64,000 nucleotides of DNA from Larix kaempferi (GCA_027924585.1 BSBM01002076.1:248001-312000); one strand, 5' to 3'; numbered from the stretch's first letter, positions 36,891 to 48,677 are shown. Made by a program: numbers and translations. Notes: generated by a model from the letters alone, not told the origin.

Positions 36891-37002
36891 TGGGACACAT
36901 TTGTAGAAGCCATTCCAAGCATGGTGAAAGGAGGATCCTTTCCATGGCTGTGGATGTAAGCGATGTGTGTTGAGCATCAGGACGATGCTCCAGTTACTGC
37001 TT

Positions 37003-37450
37003 TATATGATCAGTTGGATCATGTATTTGTATATGCATCAGTTGGATGCTTTGTATGATTAGTTGGATCATGTACTTGTATATGCATCAGTTGGATGCAT
37101 TGTATGATCAGTTGGATCAGATATGTATTAGGTGGATACTTTGTATGATCAGGTAGATCATGTATGTTGATATGTATCAGGTGGATACTTTGTATGATCA
37201 AGTAGATCATGTATGTTGACATGTATCAGGTGGATACTTTGTATGATTAGGTAGATCATGTATGATGATATGTATCAGGTGGATACTTTGTATGATCAGG
37301 TAGATCATGTATGTTGATATGTATTAGGTGGATACTTTGTATGATTAGATGGATCGTGTATGATGATATGTATCAGGTGGACACATTGTATGATCAGGTG
37401 GATCATGTATGATGATATGCATCAGATAGATGCATTGTATGATCAGGTTG
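37003..37450. repeat. 49-bp tandem repeat array in copia 3' untranslated region
   Basis: At least eight units alternate GTATGATCAGGTAGATCATG and TATGTATCAGGTGGATAC. Starts at 37143, 37192, 37241, 37290 and 37339 give an exact 49-bp period, and 37029/37078 the same. From 37450 to about 37720 the array decays into GATGATC/CAGGATGATG words that create spurious Met/Asp-rich ORFs. Confidence 0.9.
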
Positions 37451-37756
37451 ATCATGGATGATGAGTATCAGGATGATGCTCTGGATGACATGCATCAGGA
37501 CGATGATCAAGATGATCATGTGTGATGAGTATCAGGATGATGCTCTGGATGACATGCATCAAGACGATGCAGTGATGATGATCGGGATGATCATGTGTAA
37601 TGAGTATCGGGATGATACTCTGGATGATATGCATCGGGACAATGCTATGATGATGATCAGGGTGATCATATACATCAGGATGATGTATGATGAGTATCAG
37701 GTTGATACTTTGTGGCCGTGGACAGGTTGTGCAGGTAGCATAGAAATGATCCTGGG

Positions 37757-38100
37757 AGATCCTATAGTCTGAGCTAGGATACTCTTTTGAGGTTTTTCTA
37801 CTAGCGAGGCATGTAATCCGTCATGGAGATCCTATAGTCTGAGATATGTTTCTCTTTAGAGTTCTTGCAGGTGGCAAGACACTCTTTTAAGGTTTTTCCG
37901 TACCACATAGAAAAGATCCTGCGAGATCCTATAGTCTGAGCTAGGATACTCTTTCGAGGTTTTGTGGTGGGAGGTCACATGTAATCCGTCCTGAAGATCC
38001 TATAGTCTGAGCCAGGATTCTCTTTAGAGTTCTTTCAGGTTGAAAGACACTCTTTTAAGGTTTTGTGACAGTCAACATGTAAAAGATCCTATAGTCTAAG
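37757..38100. repeat. Second tandem repeat array in copia 3' untranslated region
   Basis: AGATCCTATAGTCTGAG (last copy ...CTAAG) recurs at 37757, 37827, 37924, 37995 and 38084 with spacings of 70, 97, 71 and 89 bp. Copies are followed by ACTCTTTT-AGGTTTT words. Confidence 0.85.
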
Positions 38101-38390
38101 CTAGGTTTTGTTGACGCATGTAATAAGTATTCGGATCCACAGTATGGCCAAGTGATGATGAAGACCTACAGGTGGTAGGCATACATCCAGCATGAAAAAG
38201 GGCTAGCTCTGTAGAACTTCCTAGGATGAACAAATTTTTGAGATAGCCCAGTGATCGAGATGTCGAGTACAGTAGCAGTGATGATGATGTTCCATGATCC
38301 AGTGATGATGATCCAGCTCTAGAATGAAGACTTGCGCCAATATGTATTGATGACTTGTGATGAAAGAATACCTTCCTAGTTAAGAGGGAG

Positions 38391-38968
38391 TGTTGATGTA
38401 TTTGTAACTTTGGAAGATATTCTTCTATGTATTACATTTGTACTTTATTGTATATCCCACAGAGATGTATTATTCCTCTGATTGGAAGTGTCGTCATGTG
38501 TATTGACAAGTGTCATCATTTGTATTGATGGGTTATTAGACCACTAGTGTGGGGTCGACCCTAGTTAGCACATGTGGTTGGGTTATTAGACTTGAGTAGC
38601 AAGTTGGCCCCAATGGATTATTGGCAGGTCAAGTCAGTGTATAAATAGAGAGGTTGCATCTCTCATTTATCTCATTCACTCACTTCCCAAGCTCACATGG
38701 CTAAGAGAAAAAGTGGTGCACTTGTGGAGGAGGAGCATCTGCTAGAGACATCTTATTGGGTTTGATCATTGTGATCTTGGTTTGTGGCTTATCTTATCTT
38801 TGAGGAAGTTGCGGGGTTTTTCACCTTCTTGGTTTTCCCCGGTGAAACTCTGTGTCTCTTATGTGATTTCTATTGTGTATATGATTGATATGTTGTAGAT
38901 ATGTTGTGCATGTTATTCTCTTAGTGATCCTAAATGATAATGGTATGGAATTATTCCAAAAATTAACA
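38391..38968 (+). repeat. Copia 3' LTR
   Basis: It starts TGTTGATG after polypurine AAGAGGGAG (38382-38390), ends AATTAACA and is followed by TATTC. Confidence 0.93.
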
Positions 38969-40860
38969 TATTCAGGGGGTAAATGTCCTCGATGGCAGTA
39001 ATGGATGACTCTAAAGAGGACTCATTCATTTCATGGAGAACCAGTCGATACTCAGGTAGGTATGGAAAATGATGTGAATAATGACAACAGACTCCGCATA
39101 TGGCCCAGGAGTGGTTGGTGCGTAATGATTTGTTATGCGGTTTAGGGGTGGCGTCCAGATCGACAACCAAAATATTGGGTTCATCGTCCAATGTTTTCAT
39201 GTGGTCTTGAAGGTTTGGAAATTGTGGACAATTATGGGTAGCATGGCCCAAATCATCACATAAAGATCACTTAGGGGGTGCACGAAATGAAGGGGGAGGT
39301 TTCATAGGTTTCGTTGCCTATGGGGCAGTATAAGTTTGCGGGCCTCTTCCCCCATCATTTTTGGGCTGGGGAGGGGTACTGTGGGATGTAGATGTGGTCG
39401 CCACACTAGGAGGTGGACAAGTAGCAGTGGTAATCGGTTGGACCGGTTGAAGGATGACTTGTGGTGTAGGAGCGTGATTAGGAGCAGGAAGATACTAGAT
39501 GGGAAGTCCTAACATTAACCCAGGTAGGTTCAGTGTGGCCATAACGGGCGAACTTACCACTCCAGATGGCGGGAAAAAGAATGGGATTGTATGGATTGGT
39601 GTGTATCCAACATGGATGGGTACCGATGGTGGTTGAGGAAACAATGGTGATTGCGGGTTTAGGGCTGAGTGGTTTGAAGAAATGGTGCACAGGTCGAAAA
39701 TCTCAATAGACGACAAAGGATGTGGTAACGAACAAAAAGTGGATATAATTGGAGTCTCAGAATAAAGTCCAGGGCCGATGGTGGAAAACAAAGAGGTGGG
39801 TGCAACAAAAACAGGTTGTTCAACCACGGGAAGAACATTCTCAGGTGTAACGGGTGCATTCGGGTCGTAGTATGTGACTTGGTCAACTTAAACAGCTTGT
39901 CGTTCATGGGGAACATCATAATGCAGAACACCGATGAAATAACAACCTTCATGGAATACATGTAACTTCATCCTAGAAGTAGATTGTAGTTGAGTTTAGC
40001 ATTGACGACTTCTATGTCAATCAAGATGGTTTTACTAGCTAGTTAGACTGGGACATTGGCCAAGAGGCCTTAGGGTTGAGCTGAATGGCCATCATAAGCT
40101 TGTAAGGCGGTCGTGGATGGCTCTAGTGTAGGGGTTCCAAGCTTCTGCCAAATGAATGTAGACATAACGCATGTAGAGGCAGCCTCATCAATGATGCATT
40201 GATGGATAACAAGATTTCAGATTGACACAGAAACTTGAAATGTTAATGTGGAAGGCATGCATGGTTCATATTGGTCTAAATCGAATGCCATCATCCGTGA
40301 GTCGGAAGGTTCCATTGCACCAATGGCATATACCAATGTTTTTCGTTGTGCAAGACAGTTTCTCAAAACTTCGAGGGCTGACATAGCAGTAGGGGATTGG
40401 GATAAGTCATCCATGATATTATAATTCGGGGCAGCACGAGCGTTGGGGTTGTTATTTATGCGACGCAAAGGGTAGTGGGGAGCTTTGGGGGCCCCATCGC
40501 ACAGTGTTGCGGGTATGCGTAACGAATGATTAGTGGGAAGAGCATTAGCCACCTTATCGATGAGAATGGTTTCGGTGGTGGAACCATACTAATTTCGGTG
40601 TGTTTGAATTGACGTCAGCTAATGACATCATGAGAAGGTGATGGGTACCTGAATCAATGGGTTGACTAGCAGGTGTAGCATAAGTAATTTGATGTTGTGG
40701 CGCCGCAACCCCTTAAGAGGGAGCCAATGATTGGGTATTGACTACTCCTTGTGTGGGTAATGGATTTTGCAACAACATGGGTTGTGCATTAGGTTGTCGT
40801 GGGTTTGGTGGCGTGGGAGGTGCAGCATGTCCTTTCCGTTGGGCGTCATTGGTCCATTAT
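38969..40860 (-). pseudogene. Ty3/gypsy protease and gag-like remnant, minus strand
   Basis: 40552-40217 and on to about 39990 is homologous to the protease region of the Tat-like element at 24.4-24.9 kb: shared NPNARA-NYNI, AMS-LEVL, an active site IIDEAASTCVMS and NYNLLLG. Upstream to 40860 is Pro/Asn-rich. Downstream, 39827-39300 is Pro-rich and 39250-38980 holds two zinc-knuckle-like pieces (GHATHNCPQFPNL; CGVCCHYSHHFPYLPEYR). Protease before zinc knuckles is the reverse of normal gag-pol order, so two gypsy fragments may be joined near 39.8 kb. Copia inserted at its lower end; it continues at 16096. Confidence 0.7.
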
Positions 40861-42862
40861 GAAGCAAAATGGAATGCTGATCCAAAAACAAACTAGTTAA
40901 ACAACCTACGAAATTCAACTTTACTATGAAGCAAAATGGAATGCTAATCTAATATTTATGCATGCATTACTAGCAATGCATGATAAGAAAACTATCTAGT
41001 TCCAATCATCTTGAAGAACCACTACATCTGAATGACTTACGAAAGCTAAAGAAATGCAAAATGGAAACAAATCCAACTTGACTTCTACAAAGATGTGAAA
41101 ACTAAAGATAGACCAATTACAAGAAATCTTAAACATTGTAACTTATTGTTGATCCATAAGCAAATGACAAACTAACTATGATATTTGGAATGAAACACTA
41201 TCTTGACAATCTTGAGAAGTACAAAATCTAAGTTACTTGACCTCTAATGACTTCTTTAAAATTCTTATCTAACTCATTCACATGCCTATCAATATCAAAA
41301 TTACTTCAAGTAATTTATGAAACATGAACTTCAAGAGAAACAAGCTAAACTAAGTGCAAGATAATAACTGAAATGACTGAAAATCATGTTAACTTGTGAT
41401 CAAAACCTACAACAGAAAAACAAAGTACTCTTATGCTATTTCTATTGCAAATCAAACTATGATCTAAGACAACTATGAAAATGCAATAAAACTGATCTAG
41501 AACTTGAGAAGTAAACCTATATTCTGATTGAACTATGTGAACTTGTAATCATCAAACTTTGAGAACTAATGCATCTAATACAAATGAACTTATTAAACTT
41601 GGATTGGAACTAGTTCCTAGTCTATCCTTCCTATTAGAATGAAATGACTTGAAGGAAGAAAACTAACAAAGTTTGAAACAATAGGATGCTTATGCAAATA
41701 ATAATGAAGGTCTGATTATTTAAGCTTGAATGAAAACGTGAAATGAAATACTAACCTACTTTCAGAAATAAGACAAACTAAAATTTAATAAAGTCTATGA
41801 GAGCATTGTTAACAAGTTTAAACTAATCTAAGTCCTAGTTATGAAAGCAAATACAAGTAACTCATCAACTATTTAAACCATAAACAAAAGGATAACTATG
41901 CTACCATACTTAAACCAGAACTATCTCTCATTTAAAAACTGAAACATATGCTGAATACAAATGGATTTTGTCATTAATCAAACTTGAAATAATGAATCTC
42001 TTATGAATACAAACTGAATATAGAGTGCTGGGAATGTTAAAGATACATTTGAAACTCAAACTAGCTATAGAACATGTTAAGAACTAGAAAATTAACCTAG
42101 ACTTTAACTAACTATCTCTGCATAAAACTCAATACTGACAATTCTGGAACTGACTGCAAATTCTAGAAAATTCTGTCTAAGTTCGAATGAAAGGCTGAAA
42201 GAAGATCTGAAAGACAATCCAAACTAATGGTGCGAATGGCTGGCCCAATGGATTCTGAAGCTATAAATTGCATAAAAACACAGGAAAATTATACTTCATA
42301 CACAACAAATGTCATCTACAGGAAAACAAACTATAACCATGCAAACACGAAATAACTTAGCTGCAAATGTAAAAAGAAACTGCTGAATAGACAAAAATGG
42401 AACCTCTGATTGTTAAGGGGCCCTTCCCAGCAACAGGGGCTTGTCTCCTAAGCTATTCAATCACCAACCATTAACAGAAAAAGAGAATGATCATCAACAG
42501 CTGAAACAAAGTCTTTTTGGTAAACTGAAACAAAGTTACACAACGTTTTTCTCTCTATTTATGTGCATGCGTTTCTCAACCTGAGATGTCTTTATATAGT
42601 TTTACAAAGGGAGAGCAAGTCGACCCTTTCAGTGGTTGACCTCTCTAATAATAGACGGTCTTAACTGCTACAGGAACGGTCCATTAAAATGCATAGATAG
42701 TTTCCCTTCTTTCTTGCATGTCGATTCTCTTTGACGTGGGAAGCTGATGCGTTGTCAGGATGGGTGAGTGTGAACATGGATCTTCTAGACCAAGGGCTCA
42801 CGAATCATAAGGGCCACGTTTCCAACAGAACCCACGTCGTGGTTTTTGTCTTTAATGCCCCA
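40861..42862. other. Non-coding A-rich region, possibly element leader
   Basis: Strongly A-rich on this strand with many AACTAA/GAACTTG words. AAGCAAAATGGAATGCT occurs at 40862 and again near 40926. No ORF, primer site or LTR was identified. It may be the leader of the minus-strand gypsy element, which is an inference from position only. Confidence 0.4.
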
Positions 42863-42867
42863 GAATA

Positions 42868-43080
42868 TGCAACAACCGTATCCAGTTGGATGTTAACAGT
42901 CGAATCCGACTCTCATATTGAATGATAAATAGGAATAATATATTAGATGATGATGATAAATTTACAATAAGATGGCCTTTATAGGGCTTGAGGAAGCATA
43001 GTGAAGGGTTATGCCCTTTCACTAGTAACCTAATAATCTATTAATTTATAAATAATATTATTAAGTAAATATTCACAGCA
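42868..43080 (-). repeat. 3' LTR of compact element
   Basis: 213 bp, in plus orientation TGCAACAACC...TTCACAGCA. By the element's minus orientation this is the downstream LTR. Confidence 0.92.
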
Positions 43081-43108
43081 TTGCCTTCCCCTTATGAAAG
43101 CTTTGTCC

Positions 43109-43630
43109 TCAAAGCTTGTTTATTTTCCTAATGTCGTCTTTTATTCTGGTTCTATGTCGCACTGATGACTTGAGAGGTGCGATTTTTATTACGACCACTG
43201 CCTCATTTTGATTATTATGTCTTGGTATTTGCAATAAGTACGAACTTGGGGAAGTTTTGTTTACGCTATTTCTACTTGTGTGATTGCTTCTTTTAACTAT
43301 GTTTGTCGTCAATTGAACACGCTCAACATACATTATGACCTTAATTATTTTTGTGTTATTATTCCCAACACATTTTGTGTCAGTTCCCTTGAGCGGGCTC
43401 CTTGTGCTTATAATGCTCATAAGAACACTGGTCTTATCTTGTGTCTGATAGATATTATAGTTGCTTCCCTTGATGTTCTTTATAGCCATCTTTGTGATGA
43501 TATTTGTCCTTCGTGTGTTTGTGATTGTGACATACTGGCCTACTCTATCTTCCTTTTTTTCATCAACTTGGGTGGCTTCTTCTTCGTGGTTTTCACCTCC
43601 ATCTACATTTACTTTAAATGTTTCGTCCAT
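43109..43630 (-). CDS. Unrecognised 173-aa ORF inside the compact LTR element
   Basis: It starts MDETFKVNVDGGENHEEEA and is charged and Asn/Lys/Thr-rich, with no recognised domain. It ends just before the polypurine tract, where a full-length gypsy element would have the end of pol. It may be a degenerate gag/pol vestige or chance. No protease, RT or integrase motifs are present. Confidence 0.35.
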   Translation of the reverse strand: MDETFKVNVDGGENHEEEATQVDEKKEDRVGQYVTITNTRRTNIITKMAIKNIKGSNYNIYQTQDKTSVLMSIISTRSPLKGTDTKCVGNNNTKIIKVIMYVERVQLTTNIVKRSNHTSRNSVNKTSPSSYLLQIPRHNNQNEAVVVIKIAPLKSSVRHRTRIKDDIRKINKL

Positions 43631-44510
43631 AGTTTCTTTATTTCATCTATGTCTTTAAGGATTTCCTCAAGGAGATCTATGAATTTGTCACTCTTACTAT
43701 AAGATGCCATGGATGTTTGCAGAACGCTATTTTGGCCTTTTAAGGTGAAATTTTGAATAATAATATATTAATTAATTAATTAATTAATATTATTATTTTT
43801 ATTTTTATTTTTTTCATAAACTATATAATATTTTGTATATAGTTTTTTTTTAAAACAAATATTATAATATTAAATATAATATTTGTTTTTTTTTATATAA
43901 TAAAATATATTATTATAAATATATTATATTATAATATATTTGAATTAATATAATATATATATATATTTTTTTTTGGTTGCAGGTCCTGGAATGGAAAGGA
44001 GCAGTAGCGTGGTGAGTGGTGAGCGAGAAGGTAGAGGTGGAGGCAGCTGTGTGGAGAGTTCAGAGAGCAGAAGGGCGATGGGAGTGAGGATGGGTCATGG
44101 GCGGGAGGATGGTGTGATTGATTGGGAATGGTCGCATGGGGAATAAGGATAGAAGGTGCGAGATGTAGAGGAAGGGTGGCGTGGAGGGTTTCATGTGGAG
44201 TGAGGTGGTGGAGGAGCGCGGTAGAGTGTGGGAGACACGGGAGGCACGAGGGGAAGTTGGGGAAATGTGCAGGTGGTGTGGAGGGAAGTGATGGAGAGAT
44301 GGAGATGGTGGAGCTACGTGCGGGCAGGAGCGGAGCAGTAGATGGGGAATGCGTGGAGAGTGCGGTGGTGGATTGGATGGGGTAGCGAAAGGATGAAGTT
44401 TAAAGGAGAAGTGGAGAGCAGAGGAGCGAAGAAATTAGGAATTGATGAGCTGGGTCCGAGCTTAAATAGGAATTGATGAGCCAAGTCCGAGCTCAGAGTG
44501 CAGTAGCAAA

Positions 44511-44525
44511 TCCACTCTGATACCA
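44511..44525 (-). promoter_or_regulatory. Primer binding site of compact element
   Basis: The minus strand reads TGGTATCAGAGTGGA two bases inside the 5' LTR, a tRNA-Met-type primer site. Confidence 0.8.
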
Positions 44526-44527
44526 AA

Positions 44528-44740
44528 TGCAGCAATCATATCCAGTTGGATGTTAACAGTCGAATCCGACTCTCATATTGAATGATAAATAGGAATAATA
44601 TATTAGATGATGATGATAAATTTACAATAAGATGGCCTTTATAGGGCTTGAGGAAGCATAGTGAAGGGTTACGCCCTTTCACTAGTAACTGAATAATCTA
44701 TTAATTTATAAATAATAATATTAATTAATTATTCACAGTA
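44528..44740 (-). repeat. 5' LTR of compact element
   Basis: 213 bp. It ends at 44740 in TA instead of the CA (plus strand) seen in the other LTR, and is followed by GAATA. Confidence 0.92.
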
Positions 44741-44745
44741 GAATA

Positions 44746-46139
44746 TTCTAACCAACAAATCCAAGGGTGCGAACAGAGGTCTGAAAGAAGGTCCGAATGC
44801 GGATGAGCATCTTGAGCATGAATGCGCGTCCAGTTGAAGGTTCGTATGAAAACCATAACCTGTAGAATGAATATTGAGTTTGAATAGTGGTATGAATGGC
44901 AAGAAGTATGAATTAATACACCAAAAAGGGAAAACGTAGTGCCAGCAGAGCACGTTTAATGATCAAAAGTGATGGCAAAATTGGACATCAACAGATATTT
45001 AATATTAATTTAATAAACTCTTTCTAATTAAAAAATTCACCCATTGAAAATTTCAAACCCCTTAATTTAGCCCATGGGCGAAGATTCACCCCTAAAATTT
45101 TCCTTGGCATGGACACATTTTCCCTTTGCTACATATTTCGCTTTGGCACACCTTTGCAGAACATGACCATACATATCCAAATCCATCCAAGATCCTCGTT
45201 GGTTCCATATATGCAAAGCTTAAGTAATCGGCCCTGCTTGTAGAGTTTAATCACATCTTCTAATGTCTACTTTGGTTTTCCTTTGGAGCGTGTGAGGAAT
45301 GTGGATGTGCAAAAACCAGTGACCTTTGCAAACAGATGGCATTGTAGAAGGGTACTCATGCTTTTGCCAGGCTGAAAGCTAAAAATACATATGGGTATAA
45401 GCGCATAGGCTGGAGATGGTGATAATCGTGAATGTTAAGTGGAAGCAATAACTCCAGAAGGCATTGTACTAATTTTAATGAAGACAGAGTAGCTTGAGAA
45501 AAACTTGATTTCTTGCTCCAAAGGCCCGGAATTATGAGATCTCGCAAAAAAAACCCAAAATCCTTGATTGCTTGCTCCATAGGCCCGAACTGAAATTTGA
45601 AGACACCCAAAATCATTAAGCTGTGATAACAACCAAATGGAAAACATCATATATATATGGGGCGAATTAAAATTGAAAATCGATTTCACTCCATAATACT
45701 TGGACGAATTTACCAAAAACCTTGATTTGGGGTGAATTAAAATTGAAAATCGATTTCACTCCATATATTATGGACGAATTTACCAAAAAACCCGATTTCC
45801 ATGATCGCTCAAGGGCGAATTTACCAAAAAAAATGATTTCCATGATCGCTCAAGGGCGAATTTACCCTCACCAACTACCATTTCTACAGATTTGGGCAAA
45901 TTAGAGGGAGGGAACTTAATTTACGGGCTATGGGAGCTCCAAATCTAATCAAACAAGGGCTAAATGGTTAGATTTACAGTCTCTTTATATATTTTATGGG
46001 TCTAATGTGCCATTTATTAAAAATAAATATATAAAAATTGGGTTAATCATAGTAAATCATGGTTTAATTAAAAAATAGCACACTAAAAAATTAAAACCCC
46101 TAAATTTATCCCATGGGCTAAGATTAGCCCCTAAAATTT
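44746..46139. other. Non-coding region with several short tandem duplications
   Basis: It contains a 59-bp duplication (45505/45564, CTTGATT-CTTGCTCCA-AGGCCCG), a 70-bp duplication (45661/45731, GG-GAATTAAAATTGAAAATC) and a 41-bp duplication (45794/45835, GATTTCCATGATCGCTCAAG). Two copies of the CCCCTAAAATTTTCC motif block lie at 45043-45116 and 46075-46147. No genes. Confidence 0.6.
45043..45116 (+). repeat. CCCATGGGC-CCCCTAAAATTTTCC repeat, copy 1
   Basis: The block AAACCCCTTAATTTAGCCCATGGGC...CCCCTAAAATTTTCCTTG recurs at 46075-46147 in the same orientation and at 50020-50085 inverted. Confidence 0.75.
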
Positions 46140-46147
46140 TCCTTGCT
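46075..46147 (+). repeat. CCCATGGGC-CCCCTAAAATTTTCC repeat, copy 2
   Basis: It contains CCCATGGGCTAAGATTAG and CCCCTAAAATTTTCCTTGC. It abuts the start of the decayed gene at 46140. Confidence 0.75.
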
Positions 46148-48560
46148 AAAGCAATTTGGAAGAGGAAAAATGACCAGAAAGCATTAGGTTCTAGCTCTTC
46201 CTCCTTGCTTCCGCAATATGTGCCACTGAGGAAGCTAAATGCAAAATCAGTAAAATTGGGTAAAAATGCCAAGTATGTACAAGAATTTACTGCAATATCG
46301 AAAGGTGTCATCATCCAAGGGGATATGATGGGTAAAGTTGTGAAGTTATCCTTTGCGGACCATGATATTCGGAAGTTCCCAGAATTCACTCTGACAAGGT
46401 ATATGCAGTGAGTGGGACATTCTCGAGCCTATGCCATGGGATCTATGATTGCAACGAGCGGGACTTATTTCATTGCTCAATATACCACATTTTGGGAGAA
46501 TCGTTGAAGTGAATGCATGTGTTAAGAAGTTGTTACTCTGCGAACATGGTGGGTTTTTATGGTTGGATAAGAACATTTTTATTGATTCTGACTTAATTGC
46601 ACAAATCAAAGGCTTACCAAAAGTGGGTGTCGACTCTACCACGTTCTTTGTGGGAAAGGAAAATGACAAGGAGCTCGTGAAAAAAATGAAGGTCAAGTAT
46701 AACTTAATAAAGGATAAGAGAGGTTTTGAGATTTCATATATCAGTGACCAAGGTGTGCACTTCGCAACGAAGGTGTTAGCCAACAAACTATTGACAAAGT
46801 GTCATCCTAACCAAGTACCTATGACGGTCATTGTAGTAGCGGAGCAATTCTTGTAGGGTGTGCAGATGAACTGGGGTACTTTTATTTTGAATGAGTTCCT
46901 CATCGACTGTCAAGATGCATTGGACAAAGGTAATCTGTTTCACTACTCTTGTCTTATAATTCTAATTTCCTTTGTCACATGGGAATAACCATAAAAATAT
47001 CAAGAAATGCATAGTTGAAGTGGTCAATGTTTCACCTTGAGGTATGCTAATATTTGGTACAGTGATGAGACTAAGAGGCAGATCAACAACAACGCAAAAT
47101 TCTATTTGCATAAGGAAGCACTCTAACATAATGTCCCAATGATTTTGCGCATAGATGCGCATGTGGTTTCTAATTTTAGAGGAATTATAATATTCAAAGC
47201 AGGACCTCACCATATGTATGTGCAGATGAGGCATGATCTGGATAATCAGTGGTTGGTGACCAGTTATAAGCTGTCTGAACAATATGTCCTCGCCATCACT
47301 GATGAATGGCCATTGGAGTGGAATGTTCCCATTGAGGATGAGAGGATATCCACAGATGTGTCGCAGTAGGGTCTGAGACAGGGAGGGACCTCTACTTAGA
47401 ATGGAGCTCATGGTGAAGATAAATAATCCCATCCTGTTGGAAGTACTGGTGGCAACAACCATAACCAAGAAAAATTGCAAGAAGAACTCCAAGAATCAAG
47501 CGTGACAGAGACAGACCCATATCCTATTGACAAAAGGAAAGCATCAAGTGCGATGGAGGTGCAAAGAAAGAATTCAAAAGAAGAAAAGAAAAAGGTTGTA
47601 ATGGACCTAACTGAAGATGATATTAACATCTTGTATGATTGAATGATGAAAGTGGCAGAGGAAACATAAAAAATAGCTGAAGAAAAGACTCTACAATTGT
47701 TTGTAGGAGTGAGAGATTAGCTCGTTGGTTTGCGACGAGATATTCAGGGAATTCAAATTGCTCCAATCCATCTTGGATCTGCGCAGAAAAAATAGGGAAG
47801 ATCATATGAGGATGGGGTGCCCCAGGAATCCACTTCTACAACCGACAGGGTAGTACAATTGTTTCCATGAGCACTAAGTTTTGGTGAAGCAAGATTACAG
47901 GAGTAGGCTCATCAATTGAGCTATATAAATTTGAATCTATCAATGTTACCTATGTTTATGTTGCAGAACATTCAGTAGCATGTCGCAGAAGAAATCAAGG
48001 TGCATGAAGAAAACACATACGGTGAAATGATTAAATATTATGCTCAGCATGGTACTTTGCAGGAAGAGTATGAGAAATTATAGGTGGAGTGTGAAGACAT
48101 TTCTAAAGAAAAGGAGCGACTGCATATAATGTTGTAGTGGTATCATACTGCCCAATACTAGAAGAATAGGTCACTGAAGACATGGCCACCGAGGAAAATA
48201 TGATTTAGCTAAGTGGAGTCTTCTTAGAATTTCAAGAGAAGATTGTGGAATTAGAGGCAAATTTAGTGCCACTAGAGTTTACTGTACAACGCTATGAGGA
48301 TGTCACCGAAGCCATAAAATCCATCAAGATTTATGAAGGTGAATGTGTCAAGTTATTAGAAGATGTTTCATAGGAATGTGAAACACTACTGGACGATGCA
48401 AAGCTACCAGATATCAATAGTGGGTTGGAGCAGACACATAATAAAATGACAAGCCTCAAGAGCTAGCTTAAGACTCAAGAGCTAGCTTAAGACTCTATCA
48501 CCTACTGAGAAGATGGTAAAAGTTGCAAAAAACAAACTATTGCAGCATGACTAGGATGAG
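46140..48560 (+). pseudogene. Decayed gene of an unrecognised family, C-terminal coiled coil
   Basis: A plus-strand reading frame can be followed from about 46140 (AIWKRKNDQKALG) through 46205-46411, 46449-46856 and 47139-47369 to about 48540. In-frame stops and some shifts interrupt it. Conserved-looking parts are VEVNACVKKLLLCEHGGFLWLD, SDLIAQIKGLPKVG, GVQMNWGTFILNEFL and MRHDLDNQWLVTSYKL. Later parts are Glu/Lys/Gln-rich and probably coiled coil (LQEEYEKL, ISKEKERL). Many stops are TAG at likely Gln positions. The I-x-GLP helix recalls plant transposon-associated proteins, but I do not recognise the family. A 19-bp tandem duplication (CTCAAGAGCTAGCTTAAGA) lies near 48457-48495. Confidence 0.6.
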
Positions 48561-48589
48561 GGAAGAGAGAGATATATATGGGGGGTTAG

Positions 48590-48677
48590 TGGTGTGGGGG
48601 AGGAGGAGAGGGGTGTGAGAGAGAGAGAGGGAGAGAGAGTGGGGGGGGTTAGAGAGGAGGGGGGTTAGGGAAGATGT

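Larger units (their letters stand above)
16097..38968 (+). mobile_element. Ty1/copia LTR retrotransposon, complete ends, split by a nested Tat-like element
   Basis: It has a 591-bp 5' LTR (16097-16687), a 578-bp 3' LTR (38391-38968), a tRNA-Met-type primer site right after the 5' LTR and a polypurine tract AAGAGGGAG right before the 3' LTR. Flanking target duplications are GATTC (16092-16096) and TATTC (38969-38973), four of five bases. The 5' LTR starts TA where the 3' LTR has TG. Domain order gag, protease, integrase, RT, RNase H is copia type. Gag-pol is interrupted at 18134 by the 15.6-kb element at 18135-33782. Without it the element would be about 7.2 kb. Stops and one frameshift make it non-functional. 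Confidence 0.93.
42868..44740 (-). mobile_element. Compact non-autonomous LTR retrotransposon (1,873 bp)
   Basis: Two 213-bp LTRs (42868-43080 and 44528-44740, about 94% identical by eye) are flanked by a perfect target duplication GAATA (42863-42867, 44741-44745). Orientation is minus: a TGGTATCAGAGTGGA primer site (44525-44511) lies two bases inside the LTR at 44528, and a purine-rich tract (reverse complement of 43081-43094) adjoins the other. LTR ends are TG...CA, one mutated to TA. The 1.45-kb interior has a C-rich leader (minus strand) and one ORF but no pol domains, so it must have moved using another element's proteins. Confidence 0.92.

Noticed and set aside
37458-37772. Met/Asp-rich ORF of 104 aa
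   Set aside because: Produced by GATGATG tandem repeats in the copia 3' untranslated region.
43280-43702. 140-aa plus-strand Cys/Phe-rich ORF
   Set aside because: Shadow of the minus-strand ORF in the compact LTR element.
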